Below, piece by piece: positions 29,524-38,640 of a DNA stretch of 64,000 nt. Numbering within the stretch: the first letter of the stretch is position 1; each line of letters begins with the position of its first letter. The DNA lies in the NCBI RefSeq assembly GCF_902497895.1, contig NZ_CABVHQ010000001.1:174215-238214 (forward strand), in the 5' to 3' direction. This stretch comes from Pseudomonas fluorescens (GTDB taxonomy: Bacteria > Pseudomonadota > Gammaproteobacteria > Pseudomonadales > Pseudomonadaceae). The position numbers and the translations under genes were made by a program. The notes under the pieces are model-generated. The model ran no database searches. It saw only the letters and a program-made list of their open reading frames with translations, and was not told the DNA's origin.

Positions 29524-30195
29524 TCAATGGTTGACGGTATACGCCAGCATCATCGAGATCTGGCACATCGGCCGGCCACTCTCGGCATGCCACTGGTTGA
29601 AAGCGTTCTGCACGATCGCCAGATCCCGCAGGCTGGTCGGCACCTTGTCGACGATCTTCTGCGCATTCAGCGCCGCGACCACATCGTAGCTCGGCACGAA
29701 TGTATCCTTGCCGACCATCCGCAGAAAGCGCGGCGCCGACAAACCACCCAATTGGTGACCATGCTTGGCCAGGTATTTCCACAGGCCGACGATATCGGTC
29801 ACCGGCCACTCGGCGATCAGCTCACCGAAACTGCCCTTCTCTTGCGCTACATCCAGTACCAGCTGCGCATTGCGTGGCACGCTCTTGAGCTTGCCCAGGT
29901 GGCGAATGATCCGTGTGTCCTGCATCAACCGCTCAAGGTGCTCGGCGCCCATCAGCACGACTTTCTCCGGATCGAAGCCAAAGAACACCTCTTCGAATGC
30001 CGGCCATTTGGCGTCCACCAGACTGTGTTTGAGGCCGGCGCGGAACACCCTTAGCGCCAGGGTCGACAGATAACGGTCATCGCTGATCTTGCGCAATTGC
30101 GCCGCAGTCTTGGGGACAGGCAGATGGGCTTCCAGTTCGGCCGCCGAACCGAAACGGTTCAGACAATATTCGTGCAGCCACTTGTAATCGCGCAT
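29524..30195 (-). CDS. DNA-3-methyladenine glycosylase I family protein (Tag-like)
   Basis: From the ATG at 30195 the product is 223 aa. It has the helical Tag-family layout: RYLSTLALRVFRAGLKHSLV, WPAFEEVFFGFDPEKVV, then a helix-hairpin-like FGELIAEWPVTDIVGLWKYL and CQISMMLAYTVNH at the end. Tag excises 3-methyladenine from DNA. The zinc-binding N-terminal Cys of E. coli Tag (MERCGWV) is not present, so this is a divergent member and its substrate may differ. It is 79 bp downstream of ttcA. Confidence 0.78.
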   Translation of the reverse strand: MRDYKWLHEYCLNRFGSAAELEAHLPVPKTAAQLRKISDDRYLSTLALRVFRAGLKHSLVDAKWPAFEEVFFGFDPEKVVLMGAEHLERLMQDTRIIRHLGKLKSVPRNAQLVLDVAQEKGSFGELIAEWPVTDIVGLWKYLAKHGHQLGGLSAPRFLRMVGKDTFVPSYDVVAALNAQKIVDKVPTSLRDLAIVQNAFNQWHAESGRPMCQISMMLAYTVNH

Positions 30196-30273
30196 GCCCT
30201 CTCCTAATGACAAAAAACACAAACGGCGCTCAAGGGAGCGCCGCCAATCAGAATCACAGCACCGCAATATGGA

Positions 30274-31098
30274 TCAGAGGTTCACCACATTGACGAATCG
30301 CGAGGCGGCCGTTTCGTCGATCCGCAGGCTGGTGAAATCAAACAGGTTGCGGTCTGCCAATTGTGACGGAATGACGTTCTGCAAGCTGCGGAAGATGCTT
30401 TCGGTCCGGCCCGGGGTCTTGCGCTCCCATTCCTGAAGCATTTCCTTGACCACCTGACGCTGCAGGTTTTCCTGAGAACCACAGAGGTTGCACGGGATGA
30501 TCGGGAATTGTTTGAAGTCGGAGTAGGCCTGGATGTCCTTCTCGTTGCAGTACGCCAGCGGCCGGATCACTACGTTGCGACCGTCATCGGCGCGCAGCTT
30601 GGGCGGCATGGCTTTGAGCGAGCCGTTGTAGAACATGTTGAGGAAGAAGGTTTCGACGATGTCATCACGGTGGTGACCGAGGGCCATCTTGGTCGCGCCG
30701 ATCTCGTCGGCGAAGGTGTACAGCGTGCCACGGCGCAGGCGCGAGCACAGCGAGCAGGTGCTCTTGCCTTCGGGAATCAGCTCCTTGACCACCGAATAGG
30801 TGTCTTTTTCGACGATGTGGAATTCCACACCCAGGGTTTTCAGATAAGCCGGCAGCACATGCTCGGGAAAACCCGGCTGCTTCTGGTCCATGTTCACTGC
30901 AACGATCTCGAACCTGATCGGTGCCACCTTCTGAAAGTGCAGCAGCACGTCGAGCAGGGTGTAACTGTCCTTGCCACCGGACAGGCAGACCATGACCTTG
31001 TCGCCGTCTTCGATCATTCTGAAATCGGCGACGGCCTCACCGGCCTGCCGACGAAGGCGTTTCTGCAGCTTGTTCTGGTTGACCGTAAGAGTGCCCAT
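30274..31098 (-). CDS. ttcA: TtcA, tRNA 2-thiocytidine-32 synthetase
   Basis: The ATG at 31098 gives 274 aa. The PP-loop [16 protein letters not shown] binds ATP, and the two CxxC pairs ([10 protein letters not shown] and [11 protein letters not shown]) hold the iron-sulfur cluster. [18 protein letters not shown] is diagnostic. The enzyme thiolates C32 of certain tRNAs. It is the first gene of a short leftward unit with the Tag-like gene. Confidence 0.96.
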   Translation of the reverse strand: MGTLTVNQNKLQKRLRRQAGEAVADFRMIEDGDKVMVCLSGGKDSYTLLDVLLHFQKVAPIRFEIVAVNMDQKQPGFPEHVLPAYLKTLGVEFHIVEKDTYSVVKELIPEGKSTCSLCSRLRRGTLYTFADEIGATKMALGHHRDDIVETFFLNMFYNGSLKAMPPKLRADDGRNVVIRPLAYCNEKDIQAYSDFKQFPIIPCNLCGSQENLQRQVVKEMLQEWERKTPGRTESIFRSLQNVIPSQLADRNLFDFTSLRIDETAASRFVNVVNL

Positions 31099-31219
31099 GG
31101 CGCTGAAATCCGCGAAGGTGGGTGACGAAAAGCCGAGTATTTTACGCAAAAATCTTCTGGCAGCGAAGAGCCCTGACGATCCCGGCAGACCATCGCAACC
31201 CCTATGGTGAGGGGCTTAA

Positions 31220-31367
31220 TGTGGCGAGGGGGCTTGCCCCCGCTGGGGCGCGGAGCGGCCCTGAAACCTGAGAACCGGTTCTTCCTGACACACCGCATAT
31301 GCAGGTTTTACGACTGCTCCGCAGCCGAACGGGGCGATGCGGCGTTCCGACAAGCCCCCTCGCCACA
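31220..31367. repeat. Composite palindromic element, type A, copy 3
   Basis: About 148 bp bounded by TGTGGCGAGGGGGCTTG arms. Its reverse complement matches the copy at 27194-27341 along most of its length, including the CGGAACGCCGCATCGCCCCG block and the CTGCGGAGCAGTCGTAAAAC block, while the central 30 bp differ. Confidence 0.88.
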
Positions 31368-31588
31368 GAAAGCTCCGCCACCACAAAGAGTTGCATGTTT
31401 CCAGAAGATGCCGCGATTAAGCCACGCTTTTACAGCGCGATTTGCTCTAAAGCGCCGTACCGTTGCAAGCAACTCCTTTCTATACTGCGACATAAGGTCG
31501 CACACATATAGACCTTTACTTGCTCAGGCCGCTTGGCCCGTAAGCGCTCCACTGGGGGGCGATGGCAATAACAATAGGAGTGACTGGC

Positions 31589-32191
31589 ATGATCCATCAC
31601 GTCGTGGGGCTCTTCACCCACCCTGATCAAGAATGGCGAGAAATCCGTGGCGACGCAGAGGAAAGCATCAGCCACATGTACCTCACCCACACGCTGATCC
31701 TCGCAGCGATTCCAGCAGTTTCAGCTTTTATCGGTACCACTCAGGTCGGCTGGGTTATTGGTAACCGCGCGCCGGTCATGCTCACTCAGGAAAGTGCGCT
31801 GTGGATGACAATCATGTCCTACCTGGCCATGCTCGGCGGCGTAGCCGTGATGGGCGCCTTCATTCACTGGATGGCCCGGACCTATGACGCAAGTCCCAGC
31901 CTGGCTCGTTGCGTCGCGTTTGCCACCTACACCGCTACGCCTCTCTTCGTCGGAGGACTTGCGGCGCTGTATCCCCACATGTGGCTGGGAATGATCGTCG
32001 GTACCGCGGCGATCTGTTACACGGTGTACCTGCTGTATGTCGGCTTGCCGACCTTCATGAACATTCCATCGGATGAGGGTTTTCTGTTTTCAAGCTCGGT
32101 GCTGGCCGTAGGGTTGGTCGTGCTGGTCGCGATCATGGCCTTTACCGTAATTGTCTGGGGCCTGGGCGTCGGCCCGGTCTATACCAACTGA
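31589..32191 (+). CDS. YIP1-family membrane protein
   Basis: From the ATG at 31589 the product is 200 aa. It has MIHHVVGLFTHPDQEWREIR at the start, as in the bacterial Yip1 family, then about five hydrophobic segments (AAIPAVSAFIGTTQVGWVIG; TIMSYLAMLGGVAVMGAFIH; FVGGLAALYPHMWLGMIVGT; VLAVGLVVLVAIMAFTVIVW among them). The function in bacteria is unknown. A TGCGAC-N5-GTCGCA repeat lies at 31486-31502 in its leader, and a terminator follows. Confidence 0.85.
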   Translation: MIHHVVGLFTHPDQEWREIRGDAEESISHMYLTHTLILAAIPAVSAFIGTTQVGWVIGNRAPVMLTQESALWMTIMSYLAMLGGVAVMGAFIHWMARTYDASPSLARCVAFATYTATPLFVGGLAALYPHMWLGMIVGTAAICYTVYLLYVGLPTFMNIPSDEGFLFSSSVLAVGLVVLVAIMAFTVIVWGLGVGPVYTN

Positions 32192-32250
32192 CGGGGCAAT
32201 TCACCAGGGCAACAGACGCTGTCTATAAAACAAATAGAAATCTGCCAACA

Positions 32251-32275
32251 CAGGCCGCCGCAAGGCGGCCTTTTA
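32251..32275 (+). terminator. Rho-independent terminator after the YIP1 gene
   Basis: GGCCGCC-GCAA-GGCGGCC forms a 7-bp stem with a tetraloop, followed by TTTT. Confidence 0.88.
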
Positions 32276-32359
32276 ATGATGGATGACCATTGAGCGCTTG
32301 AACGATTCGGAATGCGCCGGGTTTGCGGCATACTCGGCATCTCTGGAGATCCGTACAGC

Positions 32360-32854
32360 ATGCCCGAGCAACTCAATACACGCGTCGAAGACTGTTTCCA
32401 ACTAGCCGAATCCTTTTTCAAACGACCTTTCAAACGCCCGGTGGTCAGCCTCAAGCTGCGCGGCCAGAAAGCCGGCGTTGCGCATTTGCATGAAAACCTG
32501 CTGCGATTCAATCCGCAATTGTACCGGGAAAATAGCGAAGACTTCCTCAAGCAGACCGTGGCCCACGAAGTCGCGCACCTGATCGCCCATCAACTGTTCG
32601 GCGAGCATATCCAGCCCCATGGCGAAGAGTGGCAATTGATCATGCGCGGGGTCTATGAGCTGCCGCCCAATCGCTGTCACACCTATGCGATCAAGCGCCG
32701 CACCGCCACCCGTTACATCTACCGTTGCCCGTGCGCCGACAGCGACTTCCCGTTCTCGGCCCAGCGCCACAGCCTGGTGCGGCAGGGGCGCAGGTATCTG
32801 TGCCGGCGCTGTCGCAATACATTGGTGTTCAGTGGGGAGATGCGGGTGGAGTGA
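32360..32854 (+). CDS. sprT: SprT-family zinc metalloprotease-like protein
   Basis: The ATG at 32360 gives 164 aa. The zinc-binding HEVAHLIAHQLFG, the later H in PHGEEWQLIM and a C-terminal zinc ribbon (CPCADSD... CRRCRNTL) identify SprT. Eukaryotic relatives (Spartan) cleave DNA-protein crosslinks; the bacterial role is less clear. Standalone gene behind a terminator. Confidence 0.93.
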   Translation: MPEQLNTRVEDCFQLAESFFKRPFKRPVVSLKLRGQKAGVAHLHENLLRFNPQLYRENSEDFLKQTVAHEVAHLIAHQLFGEHIQPHGEEWQLIMRGVYELPPNRCHTYAIKRRTATRYIYRCPCADSDFPFSAQRHSLVRQGRRYLCRRCRNTLVFSGEMRVE

Positions 32855-32892
32855 TTCTGGCCGACATTTTTGCAGATCATTCGGACGCCTTC

Positions 32893-33123
32893 GCGGGCTT
32901 GCCCTAATGCCAGTCAGTTAAGGAGTTTCAGGTTCAGCACTGTCCCCCGTAGCAGCTGCCGAAGGCTGCGTCCGGCTGCGAAGCAGTCGCAAATCCTGCT
33001 TGCACGGTTTGTCTGGAATACCGCAGCGCCTGATTTTACGACTGCTGCGCAGCCGGACGCAGGCTTCGCCAGCTGCTACGGTTCGCGTAACGTCTTAACT
33101 GACTGGCATTAGGGCTTGCCCGC
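32893..33123. mobile_element. Nested MITE-like palindromic element with 30-bp terminal inverted repeats
   Basis: About 231 bp between convergent sprT and the CaiB/BaiF gene. The outer arms (32893-32922 and 33094-33123) match as inverted repeats at 28 of 30 positions, with GCCCTAATGCCAGTCAGTTA as the core. Inside is a type B palindromic element with GTAGCAGCTGCCGAAGGCTG-like ends and paired TCCGGCTGCGAAGCAGTCG / CGACTGCTGCGCAGCCGGA blocks. No coding capacity. Terminal repeats suggest a non-autonomous element; no target-site duplication was recognised. Confidence 0.7.
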
Positions 33124-33141
33124 TCCCGCAGGGATACTGCG

Positions 33142-34323
33142 CTAACCAATCACCCTGGCACTGCGCAGCTCTTCAATTCGCTGTGCGCTGTACCCTAGTT
33201 CGGCCAACACCTCCTCGGTATGCGCGCCCACGGTCGCGCCAATATGCCGGGGCTCAGGCAATCCGCCGGAAAACTTCAACGGACAAGCCATCTGCGGCTG
33301 GGTACTGCCATCACCCCGAGGCACCTGGCTGACCAGTTGCCGAGCCTTCAGCTGTGGATGCTCGACGGCTTCGGCGAGGCTGAGCACCGGTTCGACGCAG
33401 GCATCGACACTGGCGAACAACTCGCACAGCTGGGCAAAATCATGCTTCTCGAACTCGATTTGCAATGCCAGCTTGAGCGCTTGTTGCTGTGCGGGTACGG
33501 GAGACAAACCTTGTGCCGCCAATTCCGGACGTCCCAGCGCTGTGCAGAGTTGCTGCATGAACGCCGGTTCAAGACTGCCCACCGATAACCAGCGGCCGTC
33601 GCGACTGCGGTAATAGTCATAGAAGCTGCCACCGTTGAGCATCTGGTTCTCGCGCTCGGGCTCGACCCCACAGGCCAGGTAACCGGCACCGGCCATGGCG
33701 TTAAGGCTGAACGCGCAGTCGGTCATGCTCACGTCCAGGTACTGGCCCTGACCGCTGTGCTGCCGGGCAATCACCGCCGCCAGCAAACCGATCACGCCGT
33801 GCAGCGATCCACCAGCAATGTCCGCCGCCTGAATCCCCAGGGGCAACGGGCCGCTGTCCCGGCGTCCGGTATAGCTGGCCAGCCCGGCCAAGGCCAGGTA
33901 GTTGATGTCATGGCCGGCGCGATCCTGGTACGGGCCGGTCTGGCCATAACCAGTGATAGAGACATAGATCAGTTTCGGATTGATCGCCTTCAAGGCTTCG
34001 TAACCCAACCCCAGACGCTCCATCACCCCCGGCCGGAACTGCTCCAGGACGATGTCGTAGTCCTGCACCAGTTGCTTGACCACCTCCAGCGCCGCGGGTT
34101 GCTTCAAGTCCAGCGCCAGGCTGCGCTTGTTGCGGTTGAGGTAGGCATGGCTGGCGGAAATCCCCTGGTCATGGGGCGGCAATACCCGCAACAAGTCCAT
34201 GCGGGTCAGCGATTCGATGCGCAAGACCTCGGCGCCCATATCGGCCAGCAACAGCGAGGCGAACGGCCCCGGTAGCAAGGTGGAGAAATCCAGTACTTTG
34301 AGTGTTGCCAGAGGACCTTGCAT
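33142..34323 (-). CDS. CaiB/BaiF family CoA-transferase
   Basis: From the ATG at 34323 the product is 393 aa, the usual length for class III CoA-transferases. Start: MQGPLATLKVLDFSTLLPGP; then ADMGAEVLRIE, NRNKRSLALDLKQP, the Asp nucleophile region GHDINYLALAG, and the C-terminal VGAHTEEVLAELGY. These enzymes move CoA between organic acids; the substrate is not clear. Stands alone between the mobile-like repeat element and dctA. Confidence 0.9.
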   Translation of the reverse strand: MQGPLATLKVLDFSTLLPGPFASLLLADMGAEVLRIESLTRMDLLRVLPPHDQGISASHAYLNRNKRSLALDLKQPAALEVVKQLVQDYDIVLEQFRPGVMERLGLGYEALKAINPKLIYVSITGYGQTGPYQDRAGHDINYLALAGLASYTGRRDSGPLPLGIQAADIAGGSLHGVIGLLAAVIARQHSGQGQYLDVSMTDCAFSLNAMAGAGYLACGVEPERENQMLNGGSFYDYYRSRDGRWLSVGSLEPAFMQQLCTALGRPELAAQGLSPVPAQQQALKLALQIEFEKHDFAQLCELFASVDACVEPVLSLAEAVEHPQLKARQLVSQVPRGDGSTQPQMACPLKFSGGLPEPRHIGATVGAHTEEVLAELGYSAQRIEELRSARVIG

Positions 34324-34430
34324 GAGCGCTTCACCATTCGATCGGTTGCTCCCAGAGTAAGCACCCGGCAGCCCTGGGGCAATCACCACACGCATCCGCC
34401 GGACTGACCGTTACGCTCAAACCCCGCAAA

Positions 34431-34459
34431 TGAAAAAACCCGCCGAAAGCGGGTTTTTC
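34431..34459 (-). terminator. Rho-independent terminator of dctA
   Basis: ACCCGC-CGAAA-GCGGGT stem flanked by A-runs and T-runs on both sides; 15 bp after the dctA stop on the minus strand. It could also act bidirectionally. Confidence 0.88.
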
Positions 34460-34473
34460 ATTACAACACAGTG

Positions 34474-35808
34474 TTACTTGACGGACGCTGGGGTCGGGCC
34501 CTCAGCTACACCCAGATCGTCTTCTTCACGGGTGTCGGAGATACTACGACCACCGGAAGCCAGTTCGGCCTGCAGCGTGTCTACGTCCAGTTCCTTGACC
34601 CACTTGGCCACGACCAGGGTCGCCACCGCGTTACCCACCAGGTTGGTCAGGGCACGGGCTTCGGACATGAAGCGGTCGATACCCAGGATCAGCGCCAGGC
34701 CGGCCACTGGCAGGGTGCCAACGGCGGACAGGGTGGCGGCCAACACGATGAAGCCGCTACCGGTCACACCGGCGGCGCCTTTGGAGGACAGCAGCAGCAC
34801 CAGCAGCAAGGTGATCTGGTGAGTGAGGTCCATGTGCGAGTCAGTCGCCTGAGCGATAAATACCGCGGCCATGGTCAGGTAGATCGAAGTACCGTCGAGG
34901 TTGAAGGAGTAACCGGTCGGGATCACCAGACCCACTACCGATTTCTGCGCACCCAGGCGTTCCATCTTGATCAGCATGCGTGGCAGAACCGATTCCGAAG
35001 AAGAGGTACCCAGGACAATCAGCAGTTCTTCACGGATGTAGCGGATCAACTTGAGGATGCTGAAGCCGTGGGCACGAGCGATGCTGCCCAGAACCACCAG
35101 CACGAACACCAGACAGGTGATGTAGAAGCAGATCATCAGCTGGCCGAGCTGGACCAGCGAACCGACACCGTAGGCACCGATGGTGAAGGCCATGGCGCCG
35201 AAGGCACCGATTGGCGCAAGTTTCATGATCATGTTGATGATGTTGAACATCACGTGGGCGAAACGATCGATGAAGTCCAGCACCGGTTTGCCGTAGGCAC
35301 CGAGGCGATGCAGGGCAAAACCGAAGATCACCGAGAACATCAGCACTTGCAGAATATCGCCATTGGCGAAGGCGCCGACGATGGTGTTCGGGATCACGTT
35401 GAGGATGAAGCTGACAATGCTCTGGTCTTTACCGGCAGTGACGTAGGCGGCGACTTTGGAGGCATCCAGGGTCGTCACGTCGATGTGCATGCCGGCACCC
35501 GGCTGTACGACGTTGACCACCACCAGACCGATCAGCAAGGCAATGGTGGAGACGATTTCGAAGTACAGCAGCGCGTAGCCACCGGTTTTGCCCACCGACT
35601 TCATGTTCTGCATGCCAGCGATGCCGCTGACGACGGTGCAGAAGATGATCGGCGCGATAACCATTTTGATCAGTTTGATGAACCCGTCACCGAAGGGCTT
35701 GAGCGCCACGCCGGTCTCAGGGTAGAAGTGGCCGAGCAGAATGCCGAAAACGATGGCAACGATTACCTGCAGATACAGGGATTTGTACAGTGGCTGGCGA
35801 GTCGTCAT
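34474..35808 (-). CDS. dctA: DctA, C4-dicarboxylate transporter
   Basis: The ATG at 35808 gives 444 aa, the family length. It begins [20 protein letters not shown] and has the sodium:dicarboxylate symporter features: [20 protein letters not shown], the serine-rich [13 protein letters not shown] loop, [16 protein letters not shown] and the late [20 protein letters not shown]. It imports succinate, fumarate and malate with cations. Transcription is expected to be RpoN/DctD-dependent, since a sigma-54 promoter and two upstream palindromes are present. Confidence 0.97.
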   Translation of the reverse strand: MTTRQPLYKSLYLQVIVAIVFGILLGHFYPETGVALKPFGDGFIKLIKMVIAPIIFCTVVSGIAGMQNMKSVGKTGGYALLYFEIVSTIALLIGLVVVNVVQPGAGMHIDVTTLDASKVAAYVTAGKDQSIVSFILNVIPNTIVGAFANGDILQVLMFSVIFGFALHRLGAYGKPVLDFIDRFAHVMFNIINMIMKLAPIGAFGAMAFTIGAYGVGSLVQLGQLMICFYITCLVFVLVVLGSIARAHGFSILKLIRYIREELLIVLGTSSSESVLPRMLIKMERLGAQKSVVGLVIPTGYSFNLDGTSIYLTMAAVFIAQATDSHMDLTHQITLLLVLLLSSKGAAGVTGSGFIVLAATLSAVGTLPVAGLALILGIDRFMSEARALTNLVGNAVATLVVAKWVKELDVDTLQAELASGGRSISDTREEDDLGVAEGPTPASVK

Positions 35809-35941
35809 TGCAGAGTTCCTCAAGTGTGTCGCCCGGCAATCATCCGACTGACGCCCACGACACCTAAAGTGCGAACCCTCCTGCATTGGAGGGATTTGTT
35901 TTTGGCGAGCTGCACGCTGGCAGACCTCTGTCACTCCTATC

Positions 35942-35955
35942 GCAAAGCCCGTGCC
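35942..35955 (-). promoter_or_regulatory. Sigma-54 promoter of dctA
   Basis: On the minus strand TGGCACGGGCTTTGC gives GG-N10-GC with the consensus TGGCACG-N4-TTGC. The expected start is near 35930, leaving a leader of about 120 nt with a perfect CCCTCC...GGAGGG hairpin at 35876-35893. RpoN control of dctA is well established in Pseudomonas and rhizobia. Confidence 0.87.
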
Positions 35956-36034
35956 ACCTTGCCGAAAAACCCTGAAAGCCTTCAGCCATCCGGGGTAGCC
36001 AGTTGTTGACCGGAACATTCCCCGGGCTCGATGT

Positions 36035-36089
36035 GGCGGATATCCGCCTATCGATAGATCATCGCCCTACAATTTGGCGGATATCCGCC
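36035..36089. promoter_or_regulatory. Pair of identical palindromes GGCGGATATCCGCC (candidate DctD upstream activator sites)
   Basis: Perfect 14-bp palindromes at 36035-36048 and 36076-36089, centres 41 bp apart (about four helical turns). Relative to the predicted dctA sigma-54 start they are centred near -111 and -152, where enhancer-binding proteins such as DctD bind. They also lie 59-113 bp upstream of the AraC-family ATG, so they could instead control that gene. Confidence 0.75.
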
Positions 36090-36147
36090 TTGTCCATCGA
36101 CGGGGGGCGTGGCTAACATCCGTCCCTCAATGGACGGATCTACCCTC

Positions 36148-37146
36148 ATGCGCGAACGTACCATCGCCAGTCACTTTGCCCGCGCCGCCCTCGGTGGTGC
36201 GCGCAGGCAGGGCTATGACTATTCGGGCTTGCTGCAACAGCTTGGTATCCATGCCGAGTTGCTGGACGAACCCAAAGCGCGTATCGCCCCCGAACAATTC
36301 ACCGCGCTCCTGCAATCGCTCTGGCAGGCACTGGATGACGAGTACCTGGGTTTCGGCCACGGCCCGAGCAAACGCGGGACCTTCGCCATGATGTGCCACA
36401 CCGCGATCCATTGCCGGACCCTGGACAAAGCACTCAGCCGCGGCTTGCTATTTTATAGCCTGTTCCCGAACGCTCCCCGTCTGAGCCTGGTCCGCGAGGG
36501 TGAAATGGCCCGGCTGAGTCTGGACGATTCGCAGTTTTGGGACCCGGAGCACTTTCTCAGCGAATGCTTGCTGGTGATCTGGCATCGACTCGGCAGTTGG
36601 CTGATTGGCCAGCGCATTCGCCTGGAGCAAGCCACATTCAGCTACTCCAGGCCCGAACACAGCGCCGAGTACGACCTGCTGTTCCCTTGTCCGCTGGAGT
36701 TTTCCACATCCAACAGCAGCCTGCTGTTTCACAGTCGCTACCTGAGCATGCCGCTGCTGCAGGACGAACGCACGCTCAAGCGCTTCCTGGAACGCTCACC
36801 GGCCGATCTGCTGTCGCGACCCGATGACGGCGACAGCTTGAGCAGCCAGTTACGTCGCTTGCTCAGCCGTGACAGCGCGCGCTGGCCGGATCTTGAATCG
36901 GTCGCTCAACACCTGCACATCAGTGCGCAAACCCTGCGCCGGCATTTGCGCGAAGAAGGTTCGAGCTTTCAGGAATTGAAGGACCAACTGCGCCGAGACA
37001 TTGCGATTTATCACCTCAGACGCGCCGATCTGTCGTTGCAACAGATCGCCGAGCAGCTCGGTTTTTCCGAGCCCTCGGCCTTTCACCGGGCGTTCAAGAA
37101 ATGGACCGGGCTGACACCGGGGGCTTATCGGGCGCAGGAGATTTGA
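36148..37146 (+). CDS. AraC-family transcriptional regulator
   Basis: Chosen start 36148 (MRERTIASHFARAALGGARR, 332 aa); in-frame ATG at 36130 and GTG at 36109 are alternatives. The N-terminal part matches the Arabinose_bd-type domain with RIAPEQFTALLQSLWQALDD. The C-terminal two helix-turn-helix region is ESVAQHLHISAQTLRRHLRE and LQQIAEQLGFSEPSAFHRAF, ending KKWTGLTPGAYRAQEI. The target is unknown; it is divergent from dctA and shares its promoter region. Confidence 0.88.
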   Translation: MRERTIASHFARAALGGARRQGYDYSGLLQQLGIHAELLDEPKARIAPEQFTALLQSLWQALDDEYLGFGHGPSKRGTFAMMCHTAIHCRTLDKALSRGLLFYSLFPNAPRLSLVREGEMARLSLDDSQFWDPEHFLSECLLVIWHRLGSWLIGQRIRLEQATFSYSRPEHSAEYDLLFPCPLEFSTSNSSLLFHSRYLSMPLLQDERTLKRFLERSPADLLSRPDDGDSLSSQLRRLLSRDSARWPDLESVAQHLHISAQTLRRHLREEGSSFQELKDQLRRDIAIYHLRRADLSLQQIAEQLGFSEPSAFHRAFKKWTGLTPGAYRAQEI

Positions 37147-37154
37147 GCGCCGGA

Positions 37155-37261
37155 AGATCAAAAGATCGCAGCCTGCGGCAGCTCCTACAGGGGTCGTCGT
37201 ACATCCATGAATCACGGGTGTACTCGGTCGGCGTAGGAGCTGCCGCAGGCTGCGATCTTTT
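37155..37261. repeat. REP inverted pair (GTAGGAGCTGCCG type)
   Basis: Arm AGATCGCAGCCTGCGGCAGC plus TCCTAC near 37163-37190 and inverted arm GTAGGAGCTGCCGCAGGCTG plus CGATCTTTT at 37232-37261, with a 40-bp spacer, between convergent AraC-family and phoQ genes. Confidence 0.9.
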
Positions 37262-37293
37262 CAGGTTCGCCCCATTCGACGGGTGAAATGCAT

Positions 37294-38640
37294 TCAGCCC
37301 CCCAAAAAATGAATCCGGAACGCCGCCCCGCCCAAGGGTGAATCATCCAGCGTCAACTGCGCGCCATAACTTTCGATGATGTCCTTGACCACCGCCAGGC
37401 CTATCCCCTGCCCCGGATGCTGGCGGTCCAGTCGCTCTCCGCGCTGAAGTATCCGCGCACGCTGATCCGGCGGCACACCGGGGCCATCATCTTCCACGCA
37501 CAGCTCGGCACCACTCAAGGTTTCGCGCACGCTGATGCGGATCTCGCTCAGGCACAGGCGGTAGGCGTTCTCCAGCAGGTTACCGAGTAACTCGAGCAAG
37601 GCGCCCTGCTCGATCGGCACGTAATAGTGCTCCGGCAGGTCGAACGACACCCGCACCCGCTTGTCGCGATAAACTTTGTCCAGGGTGTCGCACAGACTTT
37701 GCAGCACCGGTTGCAGGCGCACCTGATGGCGTATCAGACCGCTTTTACGCAGGCTGGCGCGCTGCAACTGGTAGCCGATCTGCTGGCTCATGCGCTCGAT
37801 CTGGGTTTGCAGCACCCTGGCCTGATCCCGGTCCTGGGGGCGCCGGGCCATGTCCTCACTGACCCCCTGCAAGACCGTCAATGGGGTTTTCAAGCTATGG
37901 GCCAGATCATCCAGGGAATCGCGATAACGACTGCGCTGCTCGTGCTCGCTGTGCAACAAGCGGTTCAGCGAGCCGGTCAATCGCAGCAGCTCACGAGGGT
38001 GCTCTTCGCTGAGGCTTTCACGGGTGCCGCTCTCGATCTGGTCCAGTTCCTGACTCAAGCGCCGCAAGGCCTGCAAGCCCCAGGTCAAACCCACCCAGAG
38101 CAGCACCAGCAACACCAATAGCGCGGCACCGAACCCCAGGTAGAGATTTTCCCGCAGCCCTTCCAGGGTCAGCTGATACTCGCGTACCGGTTGCAGGGCA
38201 ACAATACTGAACGCCGCGCTTTTGCCGCCGAGCAATTTGACCTCGACGTCATAAGCGAAGAACTCCTGGCCATTGGTCTCGCGAAACCGTGAGAATTCAT
38301 TGCCACGCCCGTCGTAACGCGGCATGTAGTTGATGTTTTCTTCCCGAGTCGCCTTCGAGCGCCAGACCAGACGCCCTTCGCGGTCATAGATGTAGCCGAG
38401 CAAACGGCTATCGGTGAGGTTGAAGCGCTCATCCGGCAGCTGTTCCGGCATCTGCAATTGGTTATTCTCGACCCGCGCGGCGGAAATCAGTGTAGTCGCA
38501 TCCGAAGCCAGACGCTGCTCGATGGACTCCTGCAACGCCAGGCTGAACGCCCCTTGCATGGCTGGCAACAGCGCCAGCATGAACAACACGGCCAAGGTGG
38601 TCGCCGCCAGCATCAGGCGCAAACGTAACGAACGAATCAC
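37294..38640 (-). CDS. phoQ: PhoQ, Mg2+-sensing histidine kinase
   Basis: 448 aa, the Pseudomonas PhoQ length. N-terminal membrane segment (LMLAATTLAVLFMLALLPAM), a periplasmic sensor with many acidic residues, a second membrane segment (LGFGAALLVLLVLLWVGLTW), HAMP, H-box DDLAHSLKTPLTVLQG, N-box LGNLLENAYRLC and GQGIGLAVVKDI. It phosphorylates PhoP when Mg2+ is low. Its start overlaps the phoP stop by 4 bp. Confidence 0.95.
   Translation of the reverse strand: MIRSLRLRLMLAATTLAVLFMLALLPAMQGAFSLALQESIEQRLASDATTLISAARVENNQLQMPEQLPDERFNLTDSRLLGYIYDREGRLVWRSKATREENINYMPRYDGRGNEFSRFRETNGQEFFAYDVEVKLLGGKSAAFSIVALQPVREYQLTLEGLRENLYLGFGAALLVLLVLLWVGLTWGLQALRRLSQELDQIESGTRESLSEEHPRELLRLTGSLNRLLHSEHEQRSRYRDSLDDLAHSLKTPLTVLQGVSEDMARRPQDRDQARVLQTQIERMSQQIGYQLQRASLRKSGLIRHQVRLQPVLQSLCDTLDKVYRDKRVRVSFDLPEHYYVPIEQGALLELLGNLLENAYRLCLSEIRISVRETLSGAELCVEDDGPGVPPDQRARILQRGERLDRQHPGQGIGLAVVKDIIESYGAQLTLDDSPLGGAAFRIHFLGG

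Noticed and set aside
34471..36009. A 512-codon plus-strand open frame opposite dctA
   Set aside because: Shadow of dctA. The translation is low-complexity (His, Gln, Asp) and dctA itself is unambiguous.
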